Shown in pieces: positions 42,176 through 51,787 of a DNA stretch of 64,000 nt (positions within the stretch are counted from its first letter, which is position 1; each line of letters opens with the position of its first letter). The notes under the pieces are model-generated. The model made no database searches. It was not told the origin of the DNA and saw only the letters and a list, made by a program, of their open reading frames with translations. The DNA comes from Streptomyces abyssalis (GTDB lineage: Bacteria > Actinomycetota > Actinomycetes > Streptomycetales > Streptomycetaceae), in the NCBI RefSeq assembly GCF_001751365.1, contig NZ_LJGT01000037.1, positions 654,556-718,555 of the forward strand. Reading direction: 5' to 3'. Position numbers and translations under genes: made by a program.

Positions 42176-42236
42176 CCGGCGTCCACCGGCGTCCGCCGGC
42201 GTCCGGCAACGCCGGGCTTCCGCTCGGTGTTGCCGG
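42176..42236. terminator. Tandem 10-bp repeats and hairpin between convergent genes
   Basis: CCGGCGTCCA, CCGGCGTCCG and CCGGCGTCCG run head to tail at 42176-42205. They lead into a hairpin, CCGGCAAC (42203-42210) / GTTGCCGG (42229-42236), likely a terminator for the epimerase gene. Confidence 0.6.
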
Positions 42237-42326
42237 TTGCAGCGGCCCGACTCTGCCGAGCGGCCCGGCCTGTTGGACCGGTCGGAGCGCAGCGAGTCAG
42301 TGGAGACGGGCCAGCGGGTACGGGCT

Positions 42327-43638
42327 TCAGCGGCATGCCGGAAGGGTGACTTCGAACCGGCAGCCTCCCGGCACATTGCGCACCGCGGCCCGCCCCTCGT
42401 GGGCCTCGACGATGCCCCGCACGATCGCGAGTCCGAGTCCGGCGCCCCCGGGCGGCGTGCGGGCATCGGTGCCGCGCCAGCCGGTATCGAACACACGCGG
42501 AAGGTCGTCGGCCGGGATGCCGCCGCAGCCGTCGGTGACCGACAGCACCACGGCGTTCTCCTCCCGCCTGGCGGCCACCGCGACGGTACCGTCGGCAGGG
42601 GTCCGGTGAATGGCGTTGACGAGGAGATTGGCCAGCACGCGGGACATCTCCCGGCCGTCCACCTCCAGCGGGACCTGCTCCACGCCCTCGTCGGCGAGCC
42701 GCACTCCCAGTTCGGAGGCGAGGGCGTCGGCTCCCGCGATGGCGTCGCTGACCAGGTCGTACGCTGAGATGCGGCTTGGGGAGAGGGCCAGCGACCCGGC
42801 CTGGATGCGGGAGAGTTCGAAGAGGTCGCCGACCATCCCCGAGAGGCGTTCGACCTCGCCGCGTATCTGCCGGTGATAGCGGGCCGGATCCTCGACCATG
42901 CCGTCCTCCAGCGCCTCCGCCATCGCGCGCAGCCCGGCGAGTGGGGACCGCAGGTCGTGCGAGATCCACGCCACCAGCTCCCGGCGTGAGGACTCCAGGG
43001 CTCGCTCGCGTTCCCGCGACATGGCGAGTCTGGCGCTGGTGTGTGCCAACTGGCGGGAGAGCGAGGCCAGTTCGGCCGGCATGGGGGTGTCGGGCTCCAC
43101 GAATCCGCCTCCCGAGTACCCCACCGGACCCGTACGGGCCTCCCCTGCGGATGCCTCCCCGGCGGAGACGCCGGGCACGGTGAATGCGGGCCGGTCACCG
43201 CCGACTCCGACGGCGGCGGCCGATGCGGCTGCGCCCGTGACGCCGCCCGCCCGGCCCGGAACACCCGCCTCGCTGCCCCGGCCGACCGGGCTGCCCCCGC
43301 CGGTCCCGCCCGCGTCACCGACGTCGCCGAGTGCACGTGCCGCCTGCTCCAGGGCACGATGCCCGCCGATGACCCAGCGTCCGAGCAGCAGCGCGGTGGC
43401 CGTCGCCGTCACACCGGCCATCGCGCACACCGTCGTGACCACGCCCAGGTCGTGCTTGTTGAGAAGCATCGCCCACGCCACCGACAGCGTGCCCGCCAGT
43501 ACGGACCCGACGGCCACGGCGGTCAGCACCGCCAGGGAGACCGCCACCGACCTGCGCCGCAGAGCCCGCAGGGCGAGCAGTCCGGCGAGTCCGACGGCCG
43601 CCGCCCCGAGCGCCGCGTAGAGCGCGATCAGCAGCAGG

Positions 43639-43646
<8 letters not shown>
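42327..43646 (-). CDS. Two-component sensor histidine kinase
   Basis: Start at ATG 43646, overlapping the regulator's stop by 8 bp. The 439 residues have three N-terminal membrane segments (about 4-28, 34-60, 69-92), a Gly/Ala/Ser-rich linker (100-200), a HisKA helix with AWISHDLRSPLAGL (phospho-acceptor His) and an HATPase: LANLLVNAIHRTP (N box; the usual second Asn is His), DGCGGIP (G1), RVFDTGWRG (F) and GGAGLGLAIVRG (G2). No sensor domain is outside the membrane; loops are short. It pairs with the OmpR-type regulator. Confidence 0.9.
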
Positions 43647-44427
<781 letters not shown>

Positions 44428-44551
44428 ACGGGGAGTCTGGCACCCGCCCCGGTCACAGGTCCCCGGTGAGACGGGCCCGCAGCGGGGACGTCAGGCTTCC
44501 GTAAGGTGCGTCGGTCCCTTATGTCCGTTCTGGGTTCGTAGGGTGAGGCAG

Positions 44552-45226
44552 ATGCAGACGACCACCAACTCGCAGTCCTGGCACGGGGACCTGGTGCTTC
44601 CGTGCCTCAACGAGGCCGATGCGCTGCCATGGGTGCTGGAGAGGATTCCGGCCGGCTGGCGGGCGATCGTCGTCGACAACGGCTCGACGGACGGCTCCGC
44701 CGACGTCGCACGGCACCTCGGCGCCACGGTGGTGCACGAGGAGCGCCGCGGATTCGGGGCCGCCTGCCACGCGGGGCTGCTCGCGGCGGAGGCCGAGTTC
44801 GTCGCGTTCTGCGACTGCGACGCCACGCTCGACCCGGGCATGCTGCCGCGGATCTCGGCTCCCGTACGTACGGGAGAGGCGGACCTCGTACTGGCACGGC
44901 GACGGCCCACGGGGCGCGGAGCCTGGCCCCTGCACGCCCGTCTCGGAAACCGGGCGCTGGCGCGGATGGTGCGGCGCCGCACAGGTGTCCGGCTGCGCGA
45001 CCTGGGGCCGCTGCGGGCGGCCCGCCGGACGGCGCTGCTGGAGCTGGGCCTGACGGACCGGCGCAGCGGATACCCCTTGCAGATGGTGGTACGCGCCGCC
45101 GACGCGGGCTGGCGCATCACCGAGACGGAGGTCGACTACCGGCCCCGTACGGGCAAGTCGAAGGTGACCGGCACCTGGCTCGGCACGTGGCACGCCGTGC
45201 GTGACATGCAGGCGGTGCTGCGATGA
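44552..45226 (+). CDS. Glycosyltransferase family 2, dolichol-P-mannose-synthase-like
   Basis: The 224-residue product (ATG 44552, AGGGTGAGG upstream) has GT-A motifs LPCLNEADALPWVLERIP, VVDNGSTDGSADVAR and EFVAFCDCDATLDPG, and no membrane segment. In place of the usual hydrophobic tail it ends WLGTWHAVRDMQAVLR. Its stop overlaps the next start (ATGA). Similar GT2-DUF2064-methyltransferase strings occur in many Streptomyces; product unknown. Confidence 0.87.
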   Translation: MQTTTNSQSWHGDLVLPCLNEADALPWVLERIPAGWRAIVVDNGSTDGSADVARHLGATVVHEERRGFGAACHAGLLAAEAEFVAFCDCDATLDPGMLPRISAPVRTGEADLVLARRRPTGRGAWPLHARLGNRALARMVRRRTGVRLRDLGPLRAARRTALLELGLTDRRSGYPLQMVVRAADAGWRITETEVDYRPRTGKSKVTGTWLGTWHAVRDMQAVLR

Positions 45227-45966
45227 AGGGCAGCCGGCCGGCGACTCCCAGAGCGCCGGAATCCGCACACGCACCCGCGCCCGTACCCGTACCCGCGCCC
45301 GCACCGGAACCCGCGTCCGCGTCGCCGTCGCCGTCACCCACGACCGTGCTCGTGATCGCCAAGGAGCCCGTGCCCGGCCGTGCCAAGACACGTCTGACGC
45401 CGCCCTACCGCCCCGAGGAGGCGGCTCGGCTCGCCGAGGCGGCCCTCGCGGACACCCTGGAGACGGTCGCGCGGACGCCGGCGCGCCGGCGCGTGCTGGT
45501 GCTCGCCGGCCGTCCGGGACCGTGGCTGCCCGCCGGCTTCGAGGTGGTCCCGCAGTGCGGCGGCGGCCTCGACGACCGGATCGCTGCCGCGTTCGGCGGA
45601 TGCGACGGACCGGCGCTGCTCATCGGCATGGACACCCCGCAGATCACGGCCGGCCTGCTCGCCCCCGCCACCGGGCCCGGCGCATGGGACGGTTGCGACG
45701 CCTGGTTCGGCCCGGCGGCGGACGGCGGCTTCTGGGCCCTGGGCATGGCGCGTCCGCGGCCCGAACTCGTGCTCGGCGTACCGATGTCCAGGCAGGACAC
45801 GGGTGCGCTCCAGCGGCGCCGGCTCGTCGAGGCGGGCCTGTCCGTGCGGGACCTGCCGGTGCTCCGCGACATGGACAGCGCGGCCGACGCCGCAGAGATC
45901 GCGGCGCTTACCTCCGGACGCTTCGCCTCCGTACACGCGGACCTCGCAGGGGCGGTGTCGCGGTGA
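45223..45966 (+). CDS. DUF2064 / TIGR04282-like nucleotidyl-or glycosyltransferase
   Basis: The 247-residue product has a low-complexity Pro/Ala/Ser N-terminus (residues 14-40), then the family opening TVLVIAKEPVPGRAKTRL, GGGLDDRIAAAF, LLIGMDTPQITAGLL and FGPAADGGFWALGM. This GT-A-like family is related to CofC/molybdenum-cofactor nucleotidyltransferases. It overlaps its neighbours on both sides by 4 bp and may activate a substrate for the companion GT2. Confidence 0.87.
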   Translation: MKGSRPATPRAPESAHAPAPVPVPAPAPEPASASPSPSPTTVLVIAKEPVPGRAKTRLTPPYRPEEAARLAEAALADTLETVARTPARRRVLVLAGRPGPWLPAGFEVVPQCGGGLDDRIAAAFGGCDGPALLIGMDTPQITAGLLAPATGPGAWDGCDAWFGPAADGGFWALGMARPRPELVLGVPMSRQDTGALQRRRLVEAGLSVRDLPVLRDMDSAADAAEIAALTSGRFASVHADLAGAVSR

Positions 45967-46682
45967 GCGCACCCGCACTTCCCTGGTGTACGGAGCGGGA
46001 CCCGTATGCCGACGCGCTGCGCGCCGGGCGAGGACCGCTGTTCCTGCGGCGGCCCGACGGCTGGCTGCTGCCACTGGAGGTGGAGCGGTGGTGTGCGCGC
46101 GCCGACCAGGCGGACATGAGCGTCCTCCAGCGCTGCACGGGCGCCGTTCTCGACATCGGCTGCGGCCCGGGACGCCTGGTCGCGGCGCTTGCCGGGCTGG
46201 GCGTTCCCGCGCTCGGCGTCGACACCTCCCCTGCCGCGGTCTCCCGTACGCGCGCAGCGGGCGGTGCGGCCCTGCAGCGGTCCGTCTTCGATCCGCTTCC
46301 CGGCGAGGGCCGCTGGCAGAGCGCACTCCTCCTGGACGGCAACATCGGCATCGGCGGTGACCCGTCCGGTCTGCTCGCACGCATACGTGAGCTCCTCGCG
46401 CCCGAAGGGCTGTTGTACGTCGAGGCGTCGCCCGCTGAGGTGGAGGAGCGGACAGAGGTGTGGCTGGACGACGGCACCGGCGGTCAGGGGCCGGTCTTCC
46501 TGTGGGCGAGGCTCGGCCGCGAAGCACTGCGCGGCAGCGCCGTCGCGGCGGGATGGACCGTCGTCGAGGAATGGCAGTGCCTGGGGCGGCCGTTCGTATC
46601 GCTCAGACCCGGCCGCACGTCGGGCCCGTCGCGGATGCCGGAGGGCGGATCAGCACGCCCCGCACTGCTCACCAGCCCGTGA
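45963..46682 (+). CDS. Class I SAM-dependent methyltransferase
   Basis: Start at GTG 45963 overlapping the previous stop; 239 residues. The SAM site is clear: AVLDIGCGPGRLVAALAG (motif I), ALGVDTSPAAVSRTR (acidic motif II) and LLLDGNIGIGGDP. The N-terminal LPLEVERWCARADQAD is typical of the Streptomyces family found with DUF2064. Its last 14 bp overlap the end of the opposite-strand gene. Confidence 0.87.
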   Translation: MSAPALPWCTERDPYADALRAGRGPLFLRRPDGWLLPLEVERWCARADQADMSVLQRCTGAVLDIGCGPGRLVAALAGLGVPALGVDTSPAAVSRTRAAGGAALQRSVFDPLPGEGRWQSALLLDGNIGIGGDPSGLLARIRELLAPEGLLYVEASPAEVEERTEVWLDDGTGGQGPVFLWARLGREALRGSAVAAGWTVVEEWQCLGRPFVSLRPGRTSGPSRMPEGGSARPALLTSP

Positions 46683-48192
46683 TCAGCAGGTGGTTGACGG
46701 TCAGCGCGAGCGCCGCCTGTGCCGCGAGCCACCAGCGGCGCGCGCCGGGCGGCAGCAGCGCCGTCGCCGGCAGCAGCCACAGGGTGAACGGCAGCCAGAT
46801 GCGTTCCGTCTCGCCCTTGCTCATCCCCGACAGGTCGGCTGCGAGCACACAGCACACGCCTCCCGCGACGAGCAGGAGCAGCGCCCGGTGCTCCTGCCGG
46901 AACAGGGGCGCCCCCCGGGCACGCCCGTTCCCGCCTGCATCGCCGCCTCGGCTGTCTCCGCCCGGCCGGCTGCCCGCGAGCGCACCGGCGCCGGCCGCCG
47001 CCCTGCGCAGGGACGCGACGACGGCGGGGCCAACGACGGCGGTCTGCGCCGCCAGGTTGGCCCACACGAAGTAGGTGTACGGACGGACCCGTGCCGCCCC
47101 CTGGTAGTAGCGCTCGACGAGCGTCGACCAGCCCTCGAACCACCAGAACCCTGCTGCGGTGAAGAGGACGAACCACGGCGCCATGCCCAGCAGTACGAGC
47201 GGAACCGGACGCACCGTGCGCGCCGCGGTCAGCACCGCGAGTGCGAGAAACCCCGTCAGGATCAACCCGTACGACAGATAGCAGGCCAGCCCGAACAGCA
47301 CTCCGGAGCCGAGCGCCGTACAGGCGGGTGCCCGCACCTTCCCGGTCGCCGCCAGCGCGAGCAGCGCCAGCGCCCACGCGGCGACGGCCGTGAAGTAGCC
47401 GTCGGCCGAGACGCCCGTCCACACGGCGGCAGGGGCGAGCACCACGTACGGCGTGCAGCGGCGGGCCGCCTCCTCGGACACCAGGGCACGCACCGTCACC
47501 AGCACCGCCGCCACCGCCGAGGTCCCGGCGGTGATGACGAACGCCGAGGCCCACACGCCGCCGCCGAGTCCGATCCGGTCGAGCCCCACGAAGGTCAGCA
47601 GCGCCGCGGGCGGGTGCCCGGCGACGTGCGGGGGCCAGTTGTCCGGGGCGTCCATGAGGATGCGGCCGGTGAAGCCGCGCAGCGTGGCACCGACGTCATG
47701 CACGTCGCCGACGGACTGCAGATACTCGTACGCCGTCGTCAGGCGCGTGGCGACCCCGCGGTGCCAGCCGTCGACGAGGGTCAGCGACCAGCTCCACGCC
47801 ATCGCGCCGCCCCACGCCGCGGGCAGGAGGGCCCGCCAGGGCAATGTGCGGGCGAGGCGCGGACCGTAGGCGATCACCAGCACCGCCACGGCGGACGCGG
47901 CGACGGTGCCGGGGCCCCAGTGCGGCATCCAGTACGCGTAGAGAGGAGGCATGCGCAGCCGCAGAGTCTGCGAGCTGTCGTCGTAAGCCCGGCCCACCAC
48001 GGCGGCGGCGGCGAACAGCAGCGCCGCACCGGCCACGGCGGCCAGGTCGTGGATCAGGGAGCGGCCGCCGGTGCGGGAAGCGCCGCCGTCCGTGCCGTCG
48101 CCGCCGTCCGTGCCTGTCGTGCCGCTCGCTTCTGGCGTCGGGGTGCCTGGGCCGCGCTCCGGCGGTCCGGGCCTGTGGGTCGAAGTGGTCAC
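46669..48192 (-). CDS. Polytopic membrane protein, GT-C-like
   Basis: The 507-residue product has a Gly/Thr/Pro-rich cytoplasmic N-terminus (1-45) and about 11-12 hydrophobic segments. A periplasmic loop with APDNWPPHVAGHPPAALLTF, and the RDR-like MSKGETERIWLPF late in the protein, resemble GT-C mannosyltransferase-type integral proteins, but no catalytic Asp pair is certain. It converges on, and overlaps, the methyltransferase gene. A role in polyprenyl-phosphate-dependent glycosylation is inferred. Confidence 0.8.
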   Translation of the reverse strand: MTTSTHRPGPPERGPGTPTPEASGTTGTDGGDGTDGGASRTGGRSLIHDLAAVAGAALLFAAAAVVGRAYDDSSQTLRLRMPPLYAYWMPHWGPGTVAASAVAVLVIAYGPRLARTLPWRALLPAAWGGAMAWSWSLTLVDGWHRGVATRLTTAYEYLQSVGDVHDVGATLRGFTGRILMDAPDNWPPHVAGHPPAALLTFVGLDRIGLGGGVWASAFVITAGTSAVAAVLVTVRALVSEEAARRCTPYVVLAPAAVWTGVSADGYFTAVAAWALALLALAATGKVRAPACTALGSGVLFGLACYLSYGLILTGFLALAVLTAARTVRPVPLVLLGMAPWFVLFTAAGFWWFEGWSTLVERYYQGAARVRPYTYFVWANLAAQTAVVGPAVVASLRRAAAGAGALAGSRPGGDSRGGDAGGNGRARGAPLFRQEHRALLLLVAGGVCCVLAADLSGMSKGETERIWLPFTLWLLPATALLPPGARRWWLAAQAALALTVNHLLITGW

Positions 48193-48244
48193 AGGGCCAC
48201 GGTAGGTCGCTGACCAGCGTCGTCGCGGTTCCGGGGAGCAGACG

Positions 48245-49159
48245 TCACTGAGCTGTCAGATCGGCCGCGTCACGCAGAGCGGCTGTCAGCGCGGCGACCG
48301 CCGGATCGCGTGCCGCCCCGGCCCGTACCGCCATGGAGATCGTGCGCGTCAGCTCCAGCCCGGCAACTTCGCACAGCCTTACACCGGTTGAGAGCGGTTC
48401 GGCGACGAGCCGCGGAACCAGGGACACACCGAGCCCCGCCTCGACGAGCGACATGATGACGGTGTAATCGTCGCTGGTGTAGTCGAGGCGGGGCTCGAAC
48501 CCCGCTTGCTGGCAGGCGCGTTCGAGCACGGCCCGCAGGGCGTTGTCGCTGTGCGGCGCGATCCACGGCTCCTGGCGCAGATCCGCCAGCGCTAGCGGCC
48601 CGCCGTCCGCCGGGAGGACGTGCCCGGGCGGCAGCGCGGCGACCAGCGGCTCCTGCAGCAACTGCCGCAGCCGCACACCTTCGTCGGGCAGCCTCGGCAG
48701 CAGGTTGTACTCGTAGACCAGCGCCACGTCGCACGCGTGCTGGCGCAGACCGCGCACGGAGTCCTCCGGTTCCCGCTCGTCCAGCTGCACCCGCAGATCC
48801 GGGTGCGCCGCCCGGCAGGCGGCGATCGCGGGTGCGGCGAGCGCCACGGCGGCGCTGGGGAAGCTGCTGAGCCGCACCGTTCCGCGCACGCTGCTGCTGA
48901 GAGCCGACACCTCGGCACGCGCACGTTCCAACTCCGCCAGCACCCGCTCGGTGGAGGCGACCAGTACGCGGGCGGCCTCGGTGAGGACCACTCGCCGGCC
49001 GTCGCGCACCAGCAGCGGAGTGCCTGCCTCCCGCTCCAGCAGCGACAGTTGCTGTGAGACCGCTGACGGCGTCAGTGAGCACGCCTCGGCAGTGGCGGCG
49101 ATCGTCCCGTGAGTGGCCAGTTCCCTCAGCAGACGCAGCCGCCGCACCTCGTAGAACAT
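48245..49159 (-). CDS. LysR-family transcriptional regulator
   Basis: The 304-residue product has an N-terminal winged helix (RRLRLLRELATHGTIAATAE, SLTPSAVSQQLSLLE) and a complete effector domain (GTVRLSSFPSAAVALAAPAI, then VEAGLGVSLVPRLVAEPL). It diverges from the M24/enolase-superfamily pair with only 71 bp between starts, so it very probably controls it. Confidence 0.92.
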   Translation of the reverse strand: MFYEVRRLRLLRELATHGTIAATAEACSLTPSAVSQQLSLLEREAGTPLLVRDGRRVVLTEAARVLVASTERVLAELERARAEVSALSSSVRGTVRLSSFPSAAVALAAPAIAACRAAHPDLRVQLDEREPEDSVRGLRQHACDVALVYEYNLLPRLPDEGVRLRQLLQEPLVAALPPGHVLPADGGPLALADLRQEPWIAPHSDNALRAVLERACQQAGFEPRLDYTSDDYTVIMSLVEAGLGVSLVPRLVAEPLSTGVRLCEVAGLELTRTISMAVRAGAARDPAVAALTAALRDAADLTAQ

Positions 49160-49230
49160 GTAGTCACGCTAACGGCCGCCATCGGAAATCGTCGCTGGTC
49201 GGGCAGGGACGGGACGCTCACACTGGCGCC

Positions 49231-50475
49231 ATGACAGCCCGTCTCCTGGCCCACGGGGCCCAAGCCGGTGCCGGTTCCGGCTCCGTCCCCGGCACCGGCA
49301 CGCCTCCCGTCTCGCCGTCCGAGTACGCGGACCGCGTCGCCGCGCTGCGCGCCGCTATGCGGCGACGTGGTCTGTCGGCACTGGCCCTCGCCAGCCCGGA
49401 GAACGTCCACTATCTGCTGGGGCTCGACCACTTGGGCCACTTCGCCTTCACGCTGCTGGTGCTGCCCCGCAGCGGCCCCCCGGTCCTCGTGGCCCGCCGG
49501 ATGGAGCGCCGCACGCTGCGGGACCAGGTGCCGCACGTACGTCATGCGCTGTACGGCGACGGCCGTGACCCCGCGCGAGTGGCGGCCCAGGAGCTGGCGC
49601 GAGCCTGCACGGGCGGCGCGACCGTGGGCGTCGAGGAGCAGTCGATGGCCTTCCCGCCGGCCGTGCTGGCCCGTATCCGCGGGCTCCTGCCGGAGCTGCG
49701 CTGGACGGACTGCTCCGCGCTCCCCGCACGGCTGCGGCGCATCAAGTCGCCCGCGGAGACGGCTCTTGTGCGGCGCGCCGCGGAGATCTCAGGGATCGCC
49801 ATGCGCGCCGCGCTGGCCACCGCGGACGTGGGAGTCAGCGAACGGGTCGTCGCCGCGCAGGCCCAGCGGGCCATGACGGAGGCCGGCGGTCAGCAGCCCG
49901 GCTTCGTACCGCTGATCCGCTCCACCAGCAGGCTCGGGCAGGAGCACGTCACCTGGGGCGACCACACAATCGCCCCGGGGGAGGGGCTGTTCGTCGAACT
50001 GTCCGGCTGCGTGCACCGCTATCACGCGCCCATGAGCCGGACCGTCCACTGCTCAGCTCCGCCCGCGGGTGCGCGCGAGGCCGCCGCGGCGGCGTTCGCT
50101 GGGCTCGCGGCGGCGCGGGGCGCGCTCGTGCCAGGCGTGCGTACTGGCGAGGTGTACGCGGCCTGGGCCGGTGCCGTCGCGGGGGTCACGGGACGGCGTC
50201 CGCGCCGTCACCACTGCGGCTATCTCACCGGGGCGGGGTTCCCGCCGAGCTGGGTGGGCGGGGGACCGGTGCTGGGAATCCGCGCCGGAGGCGGCACCCG
50301 CGTACGGGCCGGGATGGTCTTCCACCTCATGTCGTGGGTCGAACTCCCCGCCGGATACGTCGTCTCGGACACGGCCCTCGTCGGCGAGAGCGGGTGCGAA
50401 CTGCTCACCGGCACACCGGACGGCCCGCCCGGCCTCCTCGCGCCACGGCCGGGCGATGCGGTTCCGGACCACTGA
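49231..50475 (+). CDS. M24 family (aminopeptidase P/creatinase/ectoine hydrolase-like) protein
   Basis: The 414-residue product starts at ATG 49231. It has a creatinase-type N-terminal domain (SALALASPENVHYLLGLDHL) and a pita-bread C-terminal domain (about 170-400). At the place where metallopeptidases carry metal-binding Asp residues it reads FVELSGCVHRYHAPMSRTVH, so the usual D-x-G...D pair is absent, as in creatinase- and ectoine-hydrolase-like branches. This argues for a C-N hydrolase of a small zwitterion rather than a peptidase. The next gene encodes an enolase-superfamily enzyme and LysR diverges. Confidence 0.8.
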   Translation: MTARLLAHGAQAGAGSGSVPGTGTPPVSPSEYADRVAALRAAMRRRGLSALALASPENVHYLLGLDHLGHFAFTLLVLPRSGPPVLVARRMERRTLRDQVPHVRHALYGDGRDPARVAAQELARACTGGATVGVEEQSMAFPPAVLARIRGLLPELRWTDCSALPARLRRIKSPAETALVRRAAEISGIAMRAALATADVGVSERVVAAQAQRAMTEAGGQQPGFVPLIRSTSRLGQEHVTWGDHTIAPGEGLFVELSGCVHRYHAPMSRTVHCSAPPAGAREAAAAAFAGLAAARGALVPGVRTGEVYAAWAGAVAGVTGRRPRRHHCGYLTGAGFPPSWVGGGPVLGIRAGGGTRVRAGMVFHLMSWVELPAGYVVSDTALVGESGCELLTGTPDGPPGLLAPRPGDAVPDH

Positions 50476-50585
50476 CCGCCGCCCGCGAGCCGCAAGCGCA
50501 AGCCCCGACCCACAAGCCCCGACCCACAAGCCGCAAGCCACAAGTCACGAAGCCCAAGAAGCCCGGAAGCCCGGAGGAGGCCCCC
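50476..50585. repeat. Tandem CAAGCC-rich repeats between M24 and enolase-type genes
   Basis: CAAGCCCCGACCCA occurs twice head to tail (50499-50512, 50513-50526) followed by shorter CAAGCC/CACAAG copies. The frame of the downstream gene stays open through the array, so expansion or contraction could alter spacing without a stop. GGAGGAGG precedes ATG 50586. Confidence 0.7.
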
Positions 50586-51773
50586 ATGCGCATCACACGT
50601 GTGCGCGCCACACCCGTCGCCGTTCCCTACCGCAGGGACGAGGTGTGGGCGTTCGGACGCCGCAGCGGACTGGTCGCCCTGCTCGTCGAGGTCGACACCG
50701 ACGAAGGGCTCACGGGGCTGGGCGAGGCCGCTGCCTACCCGTCCGCGGACGCCGTTCTCGGTGCGCTGCGCAGCATGGAGCCTCTCGTCGTGGGCTCCGA
50801 CCCGCTCCGCATCGAAGCGCTCATCCAGCGCATCGACGTCGTCGGCACCTACCACCACACCGGGCACTCCAGCCCGGCCGCCGCGGCACTGGAGACCGCC
50901 TGCTGGGACCTGCTCGGCAAGTCCTGCGGAATGCCCGTCAGCAGCCTGCTCGGCGGGCCCTTCCGCGACCGCGTGGAGTTCTTCCACTACGTCGCCGCCG
51001 GTGACCCGGACGAAGTGCGCGCGGAGGGCGCCCGCGCCGCCGGGGCCGGCGCGCGGACCTGCTATCTCAAGGTCGGCTCCGACGACCTGGACACCGACCT
51101 CGCACGGGTGGCCGCCCTGCGTGAGGGAGCGGGCCGGGACGTCGGCATCCGGGTCGACGCCAACGAAGCCTGGTCTGCGGGGGCGGCCGTGCGTGCCGTC
51201 GCCGCGATGGAGGAGTACGGGCTCGAACTCGTCGAACAGCCGGTGTCGGGGCGGAATCTGCCCGAGATGGCTTACGTGCGCTCCCGTATCAGCACACCCC
51301 TGCTTGCCAACGAGGCGTCCTGGACACGCTCCGACCAGTTCGCGCTGCTGCGTGCAGGCGCCGCCGACGTCGTCTCCGCCGACCAGCAGATGGACGGGGG
51401 CCTGCTCAACCTCAAGCGCTCGGCGGGAATCTGCGCGGCAGCAGGGGTGCCCGTGGTGAAGCACTCCCTCGGCGAACTCGGAGTCGCCGTCGCCGCATCC
51501 GTGCATGTCATCGCCTCGACGCCCAACTTCCGCCACGCGAACCAGGGTTACGGCGCGCTGCTGACCGACGACATCGTGGCCGGGGGATTCGCGGGCCCGC
51601 TGGAGAACTACAGCGGCGGCTGCCTCGACGTACCGCGGGGTCCGGGACTGGGCGTCGAGCTCGATGCGGAAAAGGCCGGCCTGTACGCCGAGTTGTACCG
51701 GGAGTCGGGCGGCGCGTTCTCCTTCCACGACCCCGACGCGCTCAGCCGTGCACCGGCACTGCCCAAGCGGTAG
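50586..51773 (+). CDS. Mandelate racemase/muconate lactonizing enzyme family protein
   Basis: The 395-residue product has the enolase-superfamily capping domain (ITRVRATPVAVPYRRDE, GLGEAAAYPS) and barrel: CYLKVGSDD (catalytic Lys; the first K of KxK is Tyr), RVDANEAWS (metal Asp), LELVEQPV (Glu), LLANEASWTRSD (Glu), VSADQQMDGG and VVKHSLGELG. It should abstract a proton alpha to a carboxylate. Together with the M24 protein it suggests racemisation or epimerisation and hydrolysis of a betaine- or hydantoin-like compound. Confidence 0.88.
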   Translation: MRITRVRATPVAVPYRRDEVWAFGRRSGLVALLVEVDTDEGLTGLGEAAAYPSADAVLGALRSMEPLVVGSDPLRIEALIQRIDVVGTYHHTGHSSPAAAALETACWDLLGKSCGMPVSSLLGGPFRDRVEFFHYVAAGDPDEVRAEGARAAGAGARTCYLKVGSDDLDTDLARVAALREGAGRDVGIRVDANEAWSAGAAVRAVAAMEEYGLELVEQPVSGRNLPEMAYVRSRISTPLLANEASWTRSDQFALLRAGAADVVSADQQMDGGLLNLKRSAGICAAAGVPVVKHSLGELGVAVAASVHVIASTPNFRHANQGYGALLTDDIVAGGFAGPLENYSGGCLDVPRGPGLGVELDAEKAGLYAELYRESGGAFSFHDPDALSRAPALPKR

Positions 51774-51787
51774 GCAGCCGGGACCGG

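Noticed and set aside
45277..45345. Pro-Val/Pro-Ala coded repeats as a DNA repeat array
   Set aside because: This is the low-complexity N-terminus of the DUF2064 protein, in frame, not a CRISPR or independent repeat.
46189..48213. A 674-codon plus-strand open frame
   Set aside because: It lies antisense to the polytopic membrane protein gene and part of the methyltransferase. Third-position GC is wrong for this frame and the product is Arg/Gln/His-rich low-complexity sequence. High-GC shadow frame.
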